Positions 24,039 through 35,736 of a stretch of 64,000 nucleotides of DNA are shown piece by piece; within the stretch, counting starts at the first letter, position 1; each line of letters begins with the position of its first letter. The translations under genes were made by a program, and so were the position numbers. The notes beneath the pieces were generated by a model. That model was given only the letters and a program-made list of their open reading frames with translations, did no database searches and was not told the DNA's origin. Source of the stretch: Hypoxylon rubiginosum (Eukaryota; Ascomycota; Sordariomycetes; Xylariales; Hypoxylaceae); contig CADCXA010000031.1 in the NCBI GenBank assembly GCA_902806565.1, positions 744,001 to 808,000 on the forward strand, read 5' to 3'.

Positions 24039-27000
24039 TACTATACAGATGTCTCTAGTAGCTTGTTCCAGTCCAATAACCAAAACAGCCTGTTACAGCA
24101 CGGTTGGGATCTAGCTATAAAGACTAAGCTGGAGATGAAATATAAGGTAGCTCGGTCCTACACAGGGAAATGACAGAGAAAGTAGTGTCACTAACACCAA
24201 TCTTAGGAGCCTATCATCTTCGTAACCCATAGCTTGGGTGGGTTGCTTGTTAAGCATGTATGACAAACCGCTACATGCCATGAGGTTTAATTTGATAGCT
24301 AATATGATTGTACCATACCTAGGCATTGTCTACAACTGAGGAACTTTGCGCTCGGACAAGATCCATTATCTTTCTCGGCACTCCCCATCGAGGCAGCGAC
24401 TATGCAACCTTGGCCCAAACCTTTGCGACTGTTGCTAAAGTCGCCATGCATGATTCGAACACGAAGCTTTTGAGTGCATTGGAAGTGAACAGCGAAGTGA
24501 CAGAGCTTATCCACGACAGTTTCATAAACATAGTGGTAAAATACGGAATTAAGATATACTCGTTCCAAGAAGCTCGTGCTTTGACGGGCTTAAAGGGGTT
24601 TCATGGCAAGGTGAAACCACATAATTCGCTTAAATATTCGAACAGCTACGACCAGGATGCTAATCTTGACGCGGAAATAGGTAGTAGATGACCATTCTTC
24701 AAAACTAGGATTGCAGTCGGAGATTGAAACGATACAAACCATCGATGCAGATCATATGCAGATGACGAAATGCAAAGACCGGAATGATCCGCAATATCGA
24801 AGTATTTTGAGTGTGCTTCAGCACATCATCGATGGAATGAAAGATCCTATTGATTCAAGGACTCCAGGATCGGGAACGATTGACGACACCCGTTAGTGCA
24901 CCATTATCTTAGCAATTTTATGCCGGGCGTGAATTATGGTAGCTGGATCAGCTTGCATGATGTGTCCATTCTGCTGACATGAGCTAGAAGAACAAGGCCG
25001 CCAAGAAAGAGTCAGTAAAGTCCTCAGCCGCCTATATACTTTGCCATATGAAGATCGCAAAGACATAAATCCCAAGCGCGTAGAAGGGACTTGTGAGTGG
25101 TTTACTAGCCATCCCCTCTTCCAGGGTTGGCAAACAAAGCAAGGCCAACCTTTGCTTTGGGTATCAGCTGACCCTGGATGTGGGAAGTCTGTTCTTGCAA
25201 GATATTTAGTAGATGACGTTCTCCAATCTACTTGCAAAGCCCCTAGAACGATCTGTTACTTCTTCTTCAAGGACGGCTTCGAAGACCAGAGAAGCTTGGC
25301 GAATTCAATCTGCTGCATTTTGCACCAAGTGTTCACCCAAAGGCCGGAGCTCCTCACCGAAGACTTTCTCGCCGAATTTGAAACAAAGGATAGTGCCATA
25401 TATACCTCGTTCAAAAGCCTCTGGAGCATTTTCTTCCGTCTGGCTGTGGATGAGAAGGAAATTATATGCATCTTAGATGCTCTTGACGAATGCGGAGAAA
25501 AGGAGTGTCGCCTACTTACGAGTGCTCTATGCGACCTTTACTATAAACCTGAAATAGGATCTACCCCTGAGATCAAGTTCCTTCTGACTAGTAGACCATA
25601 CATTCGCATTCAGCGCGACTTACAATCCTTGGAGAGCCGGAGCCCGACCATCCATCTGAGTGGCGAGAATCAGATCGAGGTTGACAAGATCGCTCAAGAA
25701 ATTAATTTTGTCATCAGGGACAAAGTCAAAGGCCTTCGTGAAAGGCTTCAACTGTCACCCAACAAACCAAGGCTCTACAAGATGAACTCACCCGAACACC
25801 TAACCGTACGTACCTATGGGTGTACCTAATCTTTGACATTATAGAAGATGGTATTTTCCTTACGGACAACGATTTGCCACGATCTATTCGCAAGCTTCCC
25901 AAAACAGTTGAAGCCGCCTACGACAGAATTCTTTGCAAAAGTCGCAACAAGCAGTTAACTAAGCGACTACTTCATATCGTTGTTGCTGCTCAGAGGCCTT
26001 TGACATTGGACGAGACCGTGTTAGCATTGGCCATCCAAGAATCTCATAGAACATTTGCCGACCTTAAACTCAAACCAAAGGAACATTTCAGGGGATTTTT
26101 AAGAGAGCTCTGTGGACTATTTATAATAATTGTCGACTCCAAGGTATACCTACTTCACCAAACAGCAAAGGAATTTCTGATAAAGGGGCATGCTCCTACT
26201 AGATTGGAGAACCCCGACCATCATGTTGATTCGTTTCTGTGGAAATCTTCTCTGAAACTGGCTGCTTCTCATCTTATTCTTACGGAGATTTGTGTATGGC
26301 ACCTTTTGTTCAAGGAAGCTGAAGATTTGCTTAAATGCTCTAATGATGAGTCAGAACATATATTCGAATATTCGGCGAAGTACTGGGTCACTCATTGGCG
26401 CCTCGCACAGATCGGGGATGATGCACCAGTCCAAAAGTCTGTGCTCCGTCTCTTTCATCAGACTTCCCGCCGATCTGGAGTCGGGGGCGGAAGGCCTGTC
26501 CTAGTGAATTTTCCGCTTTGACACTGGCATTATATTTCGGCATGGAAGCGGTGGTCAAGCTTTTAATCAAACAAGGGGACGAAGAGTACATGCATGAAAT
26601 TAAAAAGGGGATGCCGTTAAAGTGGGCCGTTATAGGAGGTCCTCTGGACACAAGGATTACTTTCGGCCGCCCATATCATGAAAGCTGGGGGCCTGATCTA
26701 TTGGGTCTAGCGGCCTACTATAGACACAATTCTATTGTGCGGTTATTTCTCGAAAGGCATGCCGATACCGAGTCAAGGGACTCCCACGGTAGGACGCCGT
26801 TATTTCACATCGCTTATTGCGGAAACGATACTATTACCAAGTTATTGCTTCAAAACGGCGCCCATGTCAACGCAAGGGACAATTACGGGAGAACGCCACT
26901 ATTCCGTCTTGCTCAGGGACAGAGAGGGAATATGATACGGCTACTATTGGACAATGGTGCTAATATCAACATAAGGGATAATTATGGCGAAACGCTACTA

Positions 27001-27738
27001 TCTTATATCGCTGGGGAAGGTATAGGGGATATGGTACAGCTCATACTGGATAATGGCGCCGATATCAACACACGAGATGATGATAACGTAACGCCACTAT
27101 CCTATGCCGCCAGGGCAGAAAATCAAGATATGGTACAGCTACTACTGAAGAATGGTGCCGATATCAACGTAAAGGACGGTGATGGCACAACACCACTATC
27201 CCATGCTGCCAGGGCGGGGGACGAAGATATAGCACGGCTATTACTTCAGAGTGGTGCTGATATCAACGCAAGAGATGATGATGGCACAACGCTACTATCC
27301 TATGCCGTCAGAACAGGCAATGAAGTTATGGTGCGGCTGTTATTGGATAATGGTGCTGATATCCACGTAAGGGATAATGATGGCACAACGGCACTATTCC
27401 ATGCCGCCAGGGCAATGAATGAAGCTATAACGCGGCTACTACTAGATCATTGTGCCAATGTTAGCGCAGGGAACGATGGGGGTTGAACGGTGTTATGTGA
27501 TATTACTAATGGGAACCATAGCGGCACTTGGGTATCCATCTACCTGGTATACTTATTTAATATTATCACTCGGACAAATAAAGGTAACCGCATATTGACA
27601 CGAATGGCGATCCACCAAAGTGACACTCTATGTGCCTTGTCCAGTGGCCATGATACAGTACCAAGGTACGGCGAGTGCCATACTGAAGCCAATACGAATA
27701 TATCTCCCCTTAAAGTTCCTACTTCCCTAGATATTTAG
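24039..27738 (+). pseudogene. NLR gene, 3' part: hydrolase core, NACHT, ankyrin repeats
   Basis: Continues the frame cut at 16310: Y-T-D-V-S-S-S-L-F-Q from 24042. Introns, all with fungal signals and closing in phase: 24147-24206, 24258-24322, 24611-24680, 24892-24987. The hydrolase nucleophile elbow is THSLGGLLVK (24225-24254), followed by SIIFLGTPHRGSDY. NACHT: Walker A ADPGCGKSVLA (about 25171-25203), Walker B ICILDALDEC, sensor FLLTSRPY. Then a helical and winged-helix region, and about eight ankyrin repeats (about 26690-27480) of the LLLDNGADINxRDxDGTTPL type. Such proteins are fungal STAND receptors linked to non-self recognition; the N-terminal hydrolase is the effector. Breaks: frame shifts at about 25790-25808 (before PNRTYLWVYLIF) and about 26450-26460, and a TGA at 27484-27486 (TGG expected), beyond which the frame stays open to 27738. 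Confidence 0.88.
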
Positions 27739-27810
27739 ACAGCTAGATTCGATGTTAAAATTTTTGACATAGTACCTACCCTTCGAAACTCGTGTATTAC
27801 CCTCCTCTAG

Positions 27811-29921
27811 CTAGGTATTCTTCACCAACGTCGCCCTCAACGCCAACGGCTCCACACTAACCGCCTTCCCCGTCGCATCCACCGTAAACACGAACTGATC
27901 GAGCGGCATATCCGCATATACAGCCGTCGTCTGGCTGACCCAGGTCCCGCAGTTTGTCGAGAACATATCGTTACTATGATCCGGCGCGTCGAGGTTCTCA
28001 ACAATGGCCTTCCACGCGACCTTCCGCGTGCCATCCTCACCCGCCTTCGTCGTCTCTAGTCCCGTAGGGTACAGCCGGATCGCGGGCGCCGTCACGTTGT
28101 AGTTGAGCGTGTACCGCACCGCCACCGGCACCATGTCCACACCGTTGCTAACCCACCTCTCCACGCCGAGCCCCGGCCGCGCCGGGTCCGTGCTCAGGAC
28201 CAGCTCGCTGTCCAGCCCCTCGGCCGCGTACGTACCCGCGTACGCCGCATCAGCCTGCGCTCGCGCCGCTTCCTCGAGGGCCGGGACAAGCACGGCACCA
28301 ATAGCGTCCGCGATGTCCCAATTGGAATTCCCGGGCCAGCCGCCGGCCAGCAGGGCGGAGATGCCGACGTCGTAGTCGGGCAGCAGGACGAGGAGCGACA
28401 TGTACACGTTGATGCTTCCCGCCTTGCCGTACGCGTCGACGACGCGGCTGCCGTCGCCGCGCAGCGGGATCCGCCGGACGCCCCACGGCGAGCCGATGCC
28501 CTCGCGGACGTCGGCCGTCAGCGCCGCCGGCTTCAGCCACCGCCGCGTCTGCGCCGCCGGCAGGAGCGTGTGCCGGAAGATGGCGCGGCCGAGGCGGGAG
28601 AGGTCGCTAGCTGAGGAGTACATGTTGCCGGTTCTTGAGCGAACCGCGGCATTAGCAGGAGAAACAGGACGCGAATTGAAATTTGAAGAATGGAAATGGC
28701 GGCTAAGGGGTGAGGTAAGAAAAAGGGGGTGAGACGTACGGGCTGGCCTCTCCGATGCTAAATGACCACTGGGTTTCTGAACCCTGAGGAATAACGCCGA
28801 GCGCATTGTCTGGCTTCGTGTAGAATGTGTGTTTTAAATTCAGCTTGTCGATGATATCCGTCTGGAGCATCTGCGCGAACCGCTTTCGCGTGATGGCCTC
28901 GAGTGCATATGCTAGGATTTGGTACCCCATGTTGGAGTAGCCGGCCGTCCACGAAGGTTGGAATGACGGCGGGATGTTGGCTAGGCCGGAGAAGAACTCT
29001 GCTCGTGATAATATTGTTAGATGTCTGCTATGGTCAATTTTTATCCTGATCTTCCTTGTTTCTCGTCTCACGTTTCACAACCCCCTTTTTGTAAAAAGGG
29101 GTAACCCACGAGTTGAGGCATGGACATCACTTACGAGCGCGAGTGCATTTCAAGATTTCTCCGCATGTAGGAGTTAGGTTCGCAGGTGCGGGAGGAAATC
29201 CCTGGGATTCTAGGAATGTTTGGTTGTTCTCTTGCGTCAGTTCGCCCTCGATGGCGTCTAGCATTATTTCGACATTTTAGCTTGGGAATCTTCGCTTAGA
29301 TGATCATCTCATTGCAATTCCATGCTCTCCAATCAACGATGCGAAACCCGACGAAATTCACTTACAGTCTCTTACGATTCCAGCCATGTGGCTTGCTAGA
29401 TCCTGCAGCGTGATGCTGTCCCAGTCCACGTTCATTATAGGATCGTGCTGGGCCTTCCCCGCGAGCAGCTCGAGCTCAGGTACCCACCGCGTCACGGGTG
29501 TGTTCCAGTACTCGTCGCCCGACTCGGCTAGGAACGTCAGGATGGTGAAGATCTTAGTAACGCTGCCGAGCCGGTAGACCGTATCGCCGCCCACGGACTT
29601 GACCCCCGGCGTGTCGGCGGTAAGCAGGTTGGTCGCGGTATGGTAATGGCTCCAGACAGGCGTGTCGTCCTCCGGGTCGGACGCGGAGAATACTTGTATC
29701 GACCATGACGTGGCGTTCGGGTTCGTAGCCGGGTCCTCTCCGCGCGCGTTGAACGTCGCCGTCAGGTTCGCCAATGCCGCTTTTATCACGTCGGATGATG
29801 CAAGCGCCGTCGGTTTCGGGAACACCGGTCCCGGGTAGGGACAGTTGGGAATCCCACCGGCCCAGTGGACTAGCTGCGCCGTGAGAAGCAGCGCCGCCGG
29901 CGGGAGGACCGCGATCTTCAT
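27811..29921 (-). CDS. Secreted beta-lactamase-like serine hydrolase
   Basis: Four exons on the minus strand: 29921-29366, 29257-29135, 29001-28740, 28633-27811. They total 1764 bases (587 residues) and phases close exactly. The N-terminus MKIAVLPPAALLLTAQLVHWAGG is a signal peptide. The class C beta-lactamase/penicillin-binding-protein fold (PF00144) is marked by the nucleophile motif SVTK at residues 120-123, DLASHMAGI, the YSN triad motif (near residue 250), and a C-terminal domain. In fungi these enzymes are serine esterases or amidases of unknown substrate, sometimes in metabolite clusters. The exon 3 acceptor could be 3 bases further in. It lies tail-to-tail with the NLR relic, about 70 bases from its last open codons. 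No sign of decay. Confidence 0.87.
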
Positions 29922-31827
29922 CGAGGTGGGCAGGTAGGCTGGGAGCAGATCGTATGAAGTAAATGATATTCTTGTTTCAGAAATGAACGGCGCGATCTAC
30001 GGTTACGACGCAGAGGCACGCCCAAGACAGAACACACGACACGAGAGAAGAAGATCGATCCCGAACTTTTTTAACAGACATGCAATACGTAAGGAACTAT
30101 GACGGCGGGTGCTACGTCTGGGCACCCCGGGGGGCGTTAAGCTTATACCTGCAACATTAAGATCTTCTAACCTCTCTAGCTAACCAACATAAACCGGTAA
30201 CGTGGTCTTATGAGCATATCCCAATAAGGATTTGGTCGAGCCGGGTCGCGCGCGGCGGCGTGGAACACCCCATGTGTAGAGTCGCACTGAGAGCACCAGA
30301 GACATGTGATAGAGGCATTATGACGAGAGATGGGTCAGTGGAAAGGAGCCCCAGGAACTATTGGTCCCCAATTTCCGTGTGAGTGGGCAGCGTAATAAAA
30401 GGGGATAGACAGAGTGAAGATTCGTCACATTTTCGGTGCCACATCTCGCGATATCGGTTTCCGGAGACAAAGAACCTACTGCGAGCCATCATAATTCCCA
30501 CGACGTACCACCGTCGGTACCTAGGTACATTAGTCCGCGTCGCAATGGCTGCGACGTTGACCTGCGCATGGTATTTTGGCTGAATGCGAAAATGACCGAT
30601 CTTTTACGCCATTGGGACGATTGAAGGAATAGCACCCGTTCTGGGAATCGAAACAAATTTCCATCGATCGACGACCTGGCCTAGATACAACCTAAACTCT
30701 CCGATCAGTTCCCTGCTGGTGATGTAGTGGTATCATGGCAATTTGCATCGTGCGGGTGCCGAACCCAACATCCCAATTTCCATGTGCCATCGCCAAGCTG
30801 TCTCGGATTGTTGCGTGCATCACGCACATAACGGCGATAGGCCTTTCCCCTTCCCTTCTTCCTTTTATATATATGAGATTCTCGGCCTGGCTATCCACAA
30901 GCAGGGTGCCGCATACGTAGGTCGTAGCGGCTGCTGTAAGTATGATGACACCATGCAGCTTTCATATAAACAAATCGCCGAGCGAAGCTTCAGCCTAGAC
31001 ACTAGCAAGGTCTTTCCCACGACTACTTGCTGTACATGATAGGAAGAAGATCCAAAACATGGTTTGGGCCTTTCGCTAAGGCATCGGCTACCGGTTATAA
31101 GTCTACCGTTGGCTATCTAGGACTGGATAGATGTAAGTGTCTTAGAAAGTCTACTGTTTACACAGATAGGTAGATGGGAAATAAGACTTCCCCAATAGAA
31201 TCGATTCTTATTGAGCGGTATGATTGGTATTGAAAGGAGGGCAGCTTCATTATTTAGAAAGGAGAAAAGGGGGGCAAGAGGTTCGTTCGGGCATGCGGGA
31301 CTGAAAATTCGACGGGAGCACCATTAATTCATATGCACCTCTGATCATCCAAAGCAGATCAGACAGTTGATCCCGTAAGCAAGTCTCACCAGATCGAAGC
31401 AGAGAGTAAAAGTTTCGTTTCACCGAGTAAATCAGCTACCTAACTACGTAGACGAAAATTCATCAATTCCACGCGACACAAAACCAGGTATCTTCACCGT
31501 TAAGCCAAAAACGGCTTGCCCCCCCTCGTGCGATCGTGAATCAATCTCATCTCAACCCAGTTCCTATCCGATCTGTCCTGAACGCCGTAAAGGTTTGGGG
31601 GGTATGGGGTATGGGGTATGGGGTATGGGGTATGATGTTACGTATCGTAGGGAAAAAAAAGTTTTGCCCCTCGACACTCACTTATCAGCCGTGAGCTCGT
31701 AAAGAAAAGCAACAAAGAAAAAAAGTCAAGTTCAAATGTGTTTCCGACCCGTTCCGCCCGCTCCGTCTGTCCCGTTTATAAAACGCCTATATCGCGTAAA
31801 CGACGATTTCTCATCCGAGTTACGTGC
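29922..31827. other. Intergenic, 1.9 kb
   Basis: No supported gene. It contains a TACCTAGGTA palindrome (30518-30527) and five copies of GGGGTAT at 31599-31633. The left part is the promoter side of the lactamase-like gene and the right part the 3' side of VID27. Several small frames look like chance. Confidence 0.5.
31599..31633. repeat. GGGGTAT tandem repeat
   Basis: Five perfect 7-base units, G-rich on the plus strand, located in the 3' flank of VID27. A single-site microsatellite; not telomeric (the fungal telomere unit is usually TTAGGG). Confidence 0.8.
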
Positions 31828-34320
31828 CTAGTAAGGCGAGTTGACGACCTCATCCCTGCCGAGCTTGTACCGCCCGCTCTCCCGCGTACCGACGCGGCCT
31901 GAGCTTCGTCTCGGCGTGCCTAGCCGCTGGAAGTCCCCGGCGATACTCTCTCTTGTTGGTCGCTTGAGGCTCTGCTTCCCGACCATGTTCACCCAGTTGG
32001 GCAGCGTGACGATGACGTTCTGGTCCGTGCCGAACTTGAAGTCGTCGGCCTTGACGGTATCCTCGTAGCGCTTGATGATGTACGGCGCTTTGGAGTTGCG
32101 GAGCACCTTGTCCAAGTTCCAGTCGATGATGTACGGACCCGTAGCGGTGATGATGGACGTCTCCTTGCCGTCCTTGCTAGTGTTGAACCGTGCGGGTGTG
32201 AACGAGACGCCCTTTCCGGTTTCGTGGTGGAACTGAGCGATGTGCTCGGGAGTGAGGGCGAGACGGCGGGGCTGGGGTTTGGAGTCCGCGGCGAACGGTT
32301 TCTCGAAGCCTAGTTTGCCTTCATTCTTACCGGACTTCTGCAGCGCGTCGATGAGAAGCAGATATGTGCGGCAAGTTCCGAGCACCCATCGACCGTCCGC
32401 AGAGACGTCAAGGCCGATAATAGGCTCGCCGAGTGCAGGAATGACGGTCTTCGCGTTGATACCCAAACGATCGAAGAGTCTGATGTCGCCCTTATTCGAG
32501 GCGACCGCGACATAACCCTTCTCCGTAGTAGATACGGACGAGAAATCGTTCTTGGAAACGTACTGCTTGAGCTGGGAGTCGACAAGCTTGTTGCCGGACA
32601 GACGAGGATCGACACGAAATAATGCGTTGCGAGAAATACCTAGGAAGGTCGGTTCGTGGGTCATCTGCGCAAACTTGTTCTCGGGTGCAAAGGTGATGAC
32701 CGGGATGTCATCGTGGACGTTCCATTCGTCGACAACCTTTCCGTACTCGAGATCCATACGATACAACTTGTTGGGGTCTGTATCGTTTTGCAGGATCAGG
32801 TTACGATCCTCGTTATGCAGCATGACCTTCTTAGGTACAAATTTCTCGCCGTTAGGAGTCTCGACTTTGGAGATATTGGTCGTAAACTCCAGATGATTCT
32901 TGGGTGTATGCTTGAAAACGCCGATCTTAGGACCTCGGACGACAAAGGAGCGATCGTGCTTATATCCGACAGCCAAGGCCGAGTTGGTGTAGGTATCATG
33001 AGGCTGGGTCTCGACATCTTCTTGGTCCTCGTCGCTGTCGTAATGCTCGCTATGCGCCGCATCGTCTTCGGCCTCTTCAACTTCGGGTTCCTCTTCCTCC
33101 TCTTCTTCGATCGGCGCATCTTCCATGTTGAGATCTTCAAAAGCGTCCAGGACATACTGACGATCTTGTTCCTTGACCTTCGTCCACTTGACCTCGTTGA
33201 GCTGTTCCCAGAGCGCTCTCATCAGGCCGTCCTGGAATGTCTCGAGCGTCTTATTGTCCTTGAATCTCAATAGCCAGGAATATGCGGAACCGTCCTCGGT
33301 GAACTGGTTGAAAATGAAAGAGAGAAACTCGAAGTTGAACACCGGGTTGATATCGGCGATAATCGGCATGCCGAGCCATTGTCGCTCCGCGCTAGCGATG
33401 TGTAGCCAGTAGTTCCAGTTGCCAATATCTGATACCTGGGCCATGACCGAAGAGTCCTGTAGGACGAAGGCGCCGGAGGGAAAATCGAAGAAATGTAGCT
33501 CGCCGAGTTCCATCGCGAAGACTTCCTTCGGCTCAGGTTGTGCGGGGGGCTTAGGGGGGCCCGTCTGCTTGGCGGGCTGCGCTTCAGCTTCCTCCTCTTC
33601 GTAGGGTTGCGGCTCCGGTTCCGCGAGCACGGAGGCTGCCGACGGCCCATGGTCTCGCTTGGCGCTAACGTTTGCCTCGTTTCGTAGCTGAAACATGGCG
33701 TCGGACGATTCGATAGATCGTGCGAGAGTTGGGCTGTGAATTGGACTCGCCTGGGGGATGGGCTGCTCTTCGAAGTCAAATTGTTGAAGGTCGGCCTCGG
33801 AAGCGGTAGAGTGTGGCTTTCGATACTTTCGTTCGTACTGGCACTGGCGGGCAATGCGCTCGAATGTCTCGACCTGTGCCGACTTTATCGAAGGGTCGCA
33901 GACAAACTCGTAGACGTCCCCGACGTCTCCACTCAGATCTTTCCAGGCGAGTACCTTCTGGGATCCTTCTCTGCTCTCAACGCGGAAGTGAAGTGCCTCG
34001 TCGAGCAGGAACGTCTTCTCGTCTCGCTCGGCAGCTAGAACGTTGAGTTCCTCGTCTTCGGCTTCCTCGTCGTCCAGCAGTTCGGCCTCGCCTTCTTCGT
34101 AAACCCTCTGTATGACGAGCTGGTATTGAAAGTCTTGACCGGTACGACGGATGCGGGCGGTGGCGTCCTTGAATATCAGTTCTGAGTAGCCTTTAGGAGA
34201 TAGCGGCCGGACGAGGTAAAGTTGGCCTTGAGGCAGCTCGATCATGGACTCTTGGCTGCTGCTGCCAAAGATGAGCTTGCCAACTGTCGTAGTGGCGTTA
34301 GCTATCGATATCTCGATCAC
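31828..34320 (-). CDS. vid27: VID27 family cytoplasmic protein
   Basis: Single 830-residue frame starting MIEISIANATTTVGKLIFG. It follows the VID27 layout: an N-terminal domain, a PH-like middle part (SGAFVLQDSSVMAQVSD and WNYWLHIASAERQW), an acidic stretch (EEEEEEEPEVEEAEDDA), and a C-terminal beta-propeller-like VID27 domain (HDDIPVITFAP, VASNKGDIRLFDRLG, RTYLLLIDAL). Yeast Vid27 is linked to vacuole import and degradation of fructose-1,6-bisphosphatase, but its molecular role is not settled. The length is near that of other fungal members (about 780-830). It is the most conserved anchor gene of this part of the window. Confidence 0.93.
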   Translation of the reverse strand: MIEISIANATTTVGKLIFGSSSQESMIELPQGQLYLVRPLSPKGYSELIFKDATARIRRTGQDFQYQLVIQRVYEEGEAELLDDEEAEDEELNVLAAERDEKTFLLDEALHFRVESREGSQKVLAWKDLSGDVGDVYEFVCDPSIKSAQVETFERIARQCQYERKYRKPHSTASEADLQQFDFEEQPIPQASPIHSPTLARSIESSDAMFQLRNEANVSAKRDHGPSAASVLAEPEPQPYEEEEAEAQPAKQTGPPKPPAQPEPKEVFAMELGELHFFDFPSGAFVLQDSSVMAQVSDIGNWNYWLHIASAERQWLGMPIIADINPVFNFEFLSFIFNQFTEDGSAYSWLLRFKDNKTLETFQDGLMRALWEQLNEVKWTKVKEQDRQYVLDAFEDLNMEDAPIEEEEEEEPEVEEAEDDAAHSEHYDSDEDQEDVETQPHDTYTNSALAVGYKHDRSFVVRGPKIGVFKHTPKNHLEFTTNISKVETPNGEKFVPKKVMLHNEDRNLILQNDTDPNKLYRMDLEYGKVVDEWNVHDDIPVITFAPENKFAQMTHEPTFLGISRNALFRVDPRLSGNKLVDSQLKQYVSKNDFSSVSTTEKGYVAVASNKGDIRLFDRLGINAKTVIPALGEPIIGLDVSADGRWVLGTCRTYLLLIDALQKSGKNEGKLGFEKPFAADSKPQPRRLALTPEHIAQFHHETGKGVSFTPARFNTSKDGKETSIITATGPYIIDWNLDKVLRNSKAPYIIKRYEDTVKADDFKFGTDQNVIVTLPNWVNMVGKQSLKRPTRESIAGDFQRLGTPRRSSGRVGTRESGRYKLGRDEVVNSPY

Positions 34321-35474
34321 AAAAAAGGGAAAGAAAGAAGACGTGAATAGAACAGTAAGAGGGTTTCAACTTTTTTTTAAAGTTGGCACCGGTCCGCAAA
34401 GCACAGGGGATATGACTGGAATGCTGATTTCAACAAGGCTGGCAACGAGGAGCAACACGTACCATTTTTAAGGACAAACATATTGTCCCAGATTTGGCGA
34501 GGCTTTGCCTTCACAAGCACGACCAGAAGCAGTATCTAGTAGGTAAGGTACAAGAATAGATTTCGACCATGTAGGTCGACGTTTATATAGGGTGGAGGAG
34601 AAACCCAGATTATAAGAAACAGGGATCCTATCGCGGCGCGGTCAATGCTAGAGTTGGTGATGGATGGAGGGGAGAGTTCAAATAAAAAGGGCCTGCGTCA
34701 TAACAAGACACTCTCACATTTTGTCTTTGGCCAGGTAACCCGAAGTGGGGCCAAAGGACGTGATGGTGGGGAAAACTGTGGCGCTGTGGCTGTGTAACGC
34801 CACCAGGATCCCTGTTTTTTTCATGCTCTGTTGCTCTCTTAAGCAGCATCCATCTGGCATAATGCATAATGCATTAAGGGTAGGTTACTTTGCATATTAC
34901 GGACAGTTGCATTTCATGCAGCCCTAGACGAGCGCTCAGACTGTCACTTATTGACATTTCTTACCATCGTCCAATCGAATTATAAAACGATGTAATGTCT
35001 TTGTTCAAATCTGAGACAATAATAGCAGTCTAAATGCGTCCAGGAGACTACGCGATACTATATGGTTCCGTCCTAGTACCATAAGGACCTTATTCTTTGT
35101 ACATATCACCAAACCAAAAGCACTGTACCACTTCTCCATCACCGCCAATCGTCTCGTCTCCCTTCCTTAGGTTCTCGGAAACTTCTTGCGTGAACTCGTC
35201 TAGGGAGAGCGCGTTGGGTTGTCCTCCTTCTTTCCGTTATCGGGATCCTCGCGCTCTTGATGTAGGTCAGTGGCCACGGTCGGCGGTGCGATCTCTACCA
35301 CTCGCACGTTGGTACTCTTCAAGTGGCTCCTTAGATTCATCGACCAAACATGCAGCCAAACTTTCATTCCGTTATCGGATCAATGATTGAGAATGGTACG
35401 TATCCCAGGACGGAAGATACGTTGATGATAACCTTGGAAGGGCATGTGGCTGGATTTGAAGTGAGGCAGTAGTC
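34321..35474. other. Intergenic, 1.15 kb
   Basis: Promoter side of VID27 (CT- and T-rich near 34370-34385). No gene recognised on either strand. Ends at a short-chain dehydrogenase relic. Confidence 0.45.
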
Positions 35475-35736
35475 TCACCGCTCAGCATTGTTAACCAGGT
35501 AATTGAGGTCGGGATGATCCGCGGTGATACGTTTGATGAAGGCCGGGATATCGGAGATCGCCCCGGTATTGACGGCATAGCATCCAGCAGCTCCGATCTC
35601 TTTCGCCGTAATTTGAAGATTCGATTCTGCGCGACCAGCAATAATGACCCTTTTCCCCTTGGATATGAATTATTCCGAAAGCGCCTTTCCAATTCCCTCT
35701 GCCGCCGCCAGTCACGAGAGCGGATTTGAAGACCAT
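35475..35736 (-). pseudogene. Short-chain dehydrogenase/reductase relic
   Basis: Begins MVFKSALVTGGGRG, the start of an SDR with its TGxxxGxG dinucleotide site. One base too many at the GAGGG run then shifts the frame; the shifted frame continues GIGKALSE, meets a stop, and goes on as FISKGKRVIIAGRAES, then NLQITAKEIGAAG, IPAFIKRITADHPDLNYLVNNA and a stop at 35475. That is the first third of a classical SDR (usual length about 250), ending at the NNAG motif. The catalytic YxxxK half is absent. A truncated, frame-shifted remnant. Confidence 0.8.

Noticed and set aside
25806..25844. Intron GTACGT..ATTATAG to repair the NLR frame at about 25800
   Set aside because: It is 39 bases, a multiple of three, so it would not restore the frame, and it would remove the conserved TYLWVYLIFDIIE segment.
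28703..29071. Separate small genes within the lactamase-like locus
   Set aside because: These frames are exons of one gene; hand-built splices close in phase and total exactly 588 codons.
31599..31633. Interstitial telomere repeat
   Set aside because: Unit is GGGGTAT, not TTAGGG, with only five copies beside VID27.
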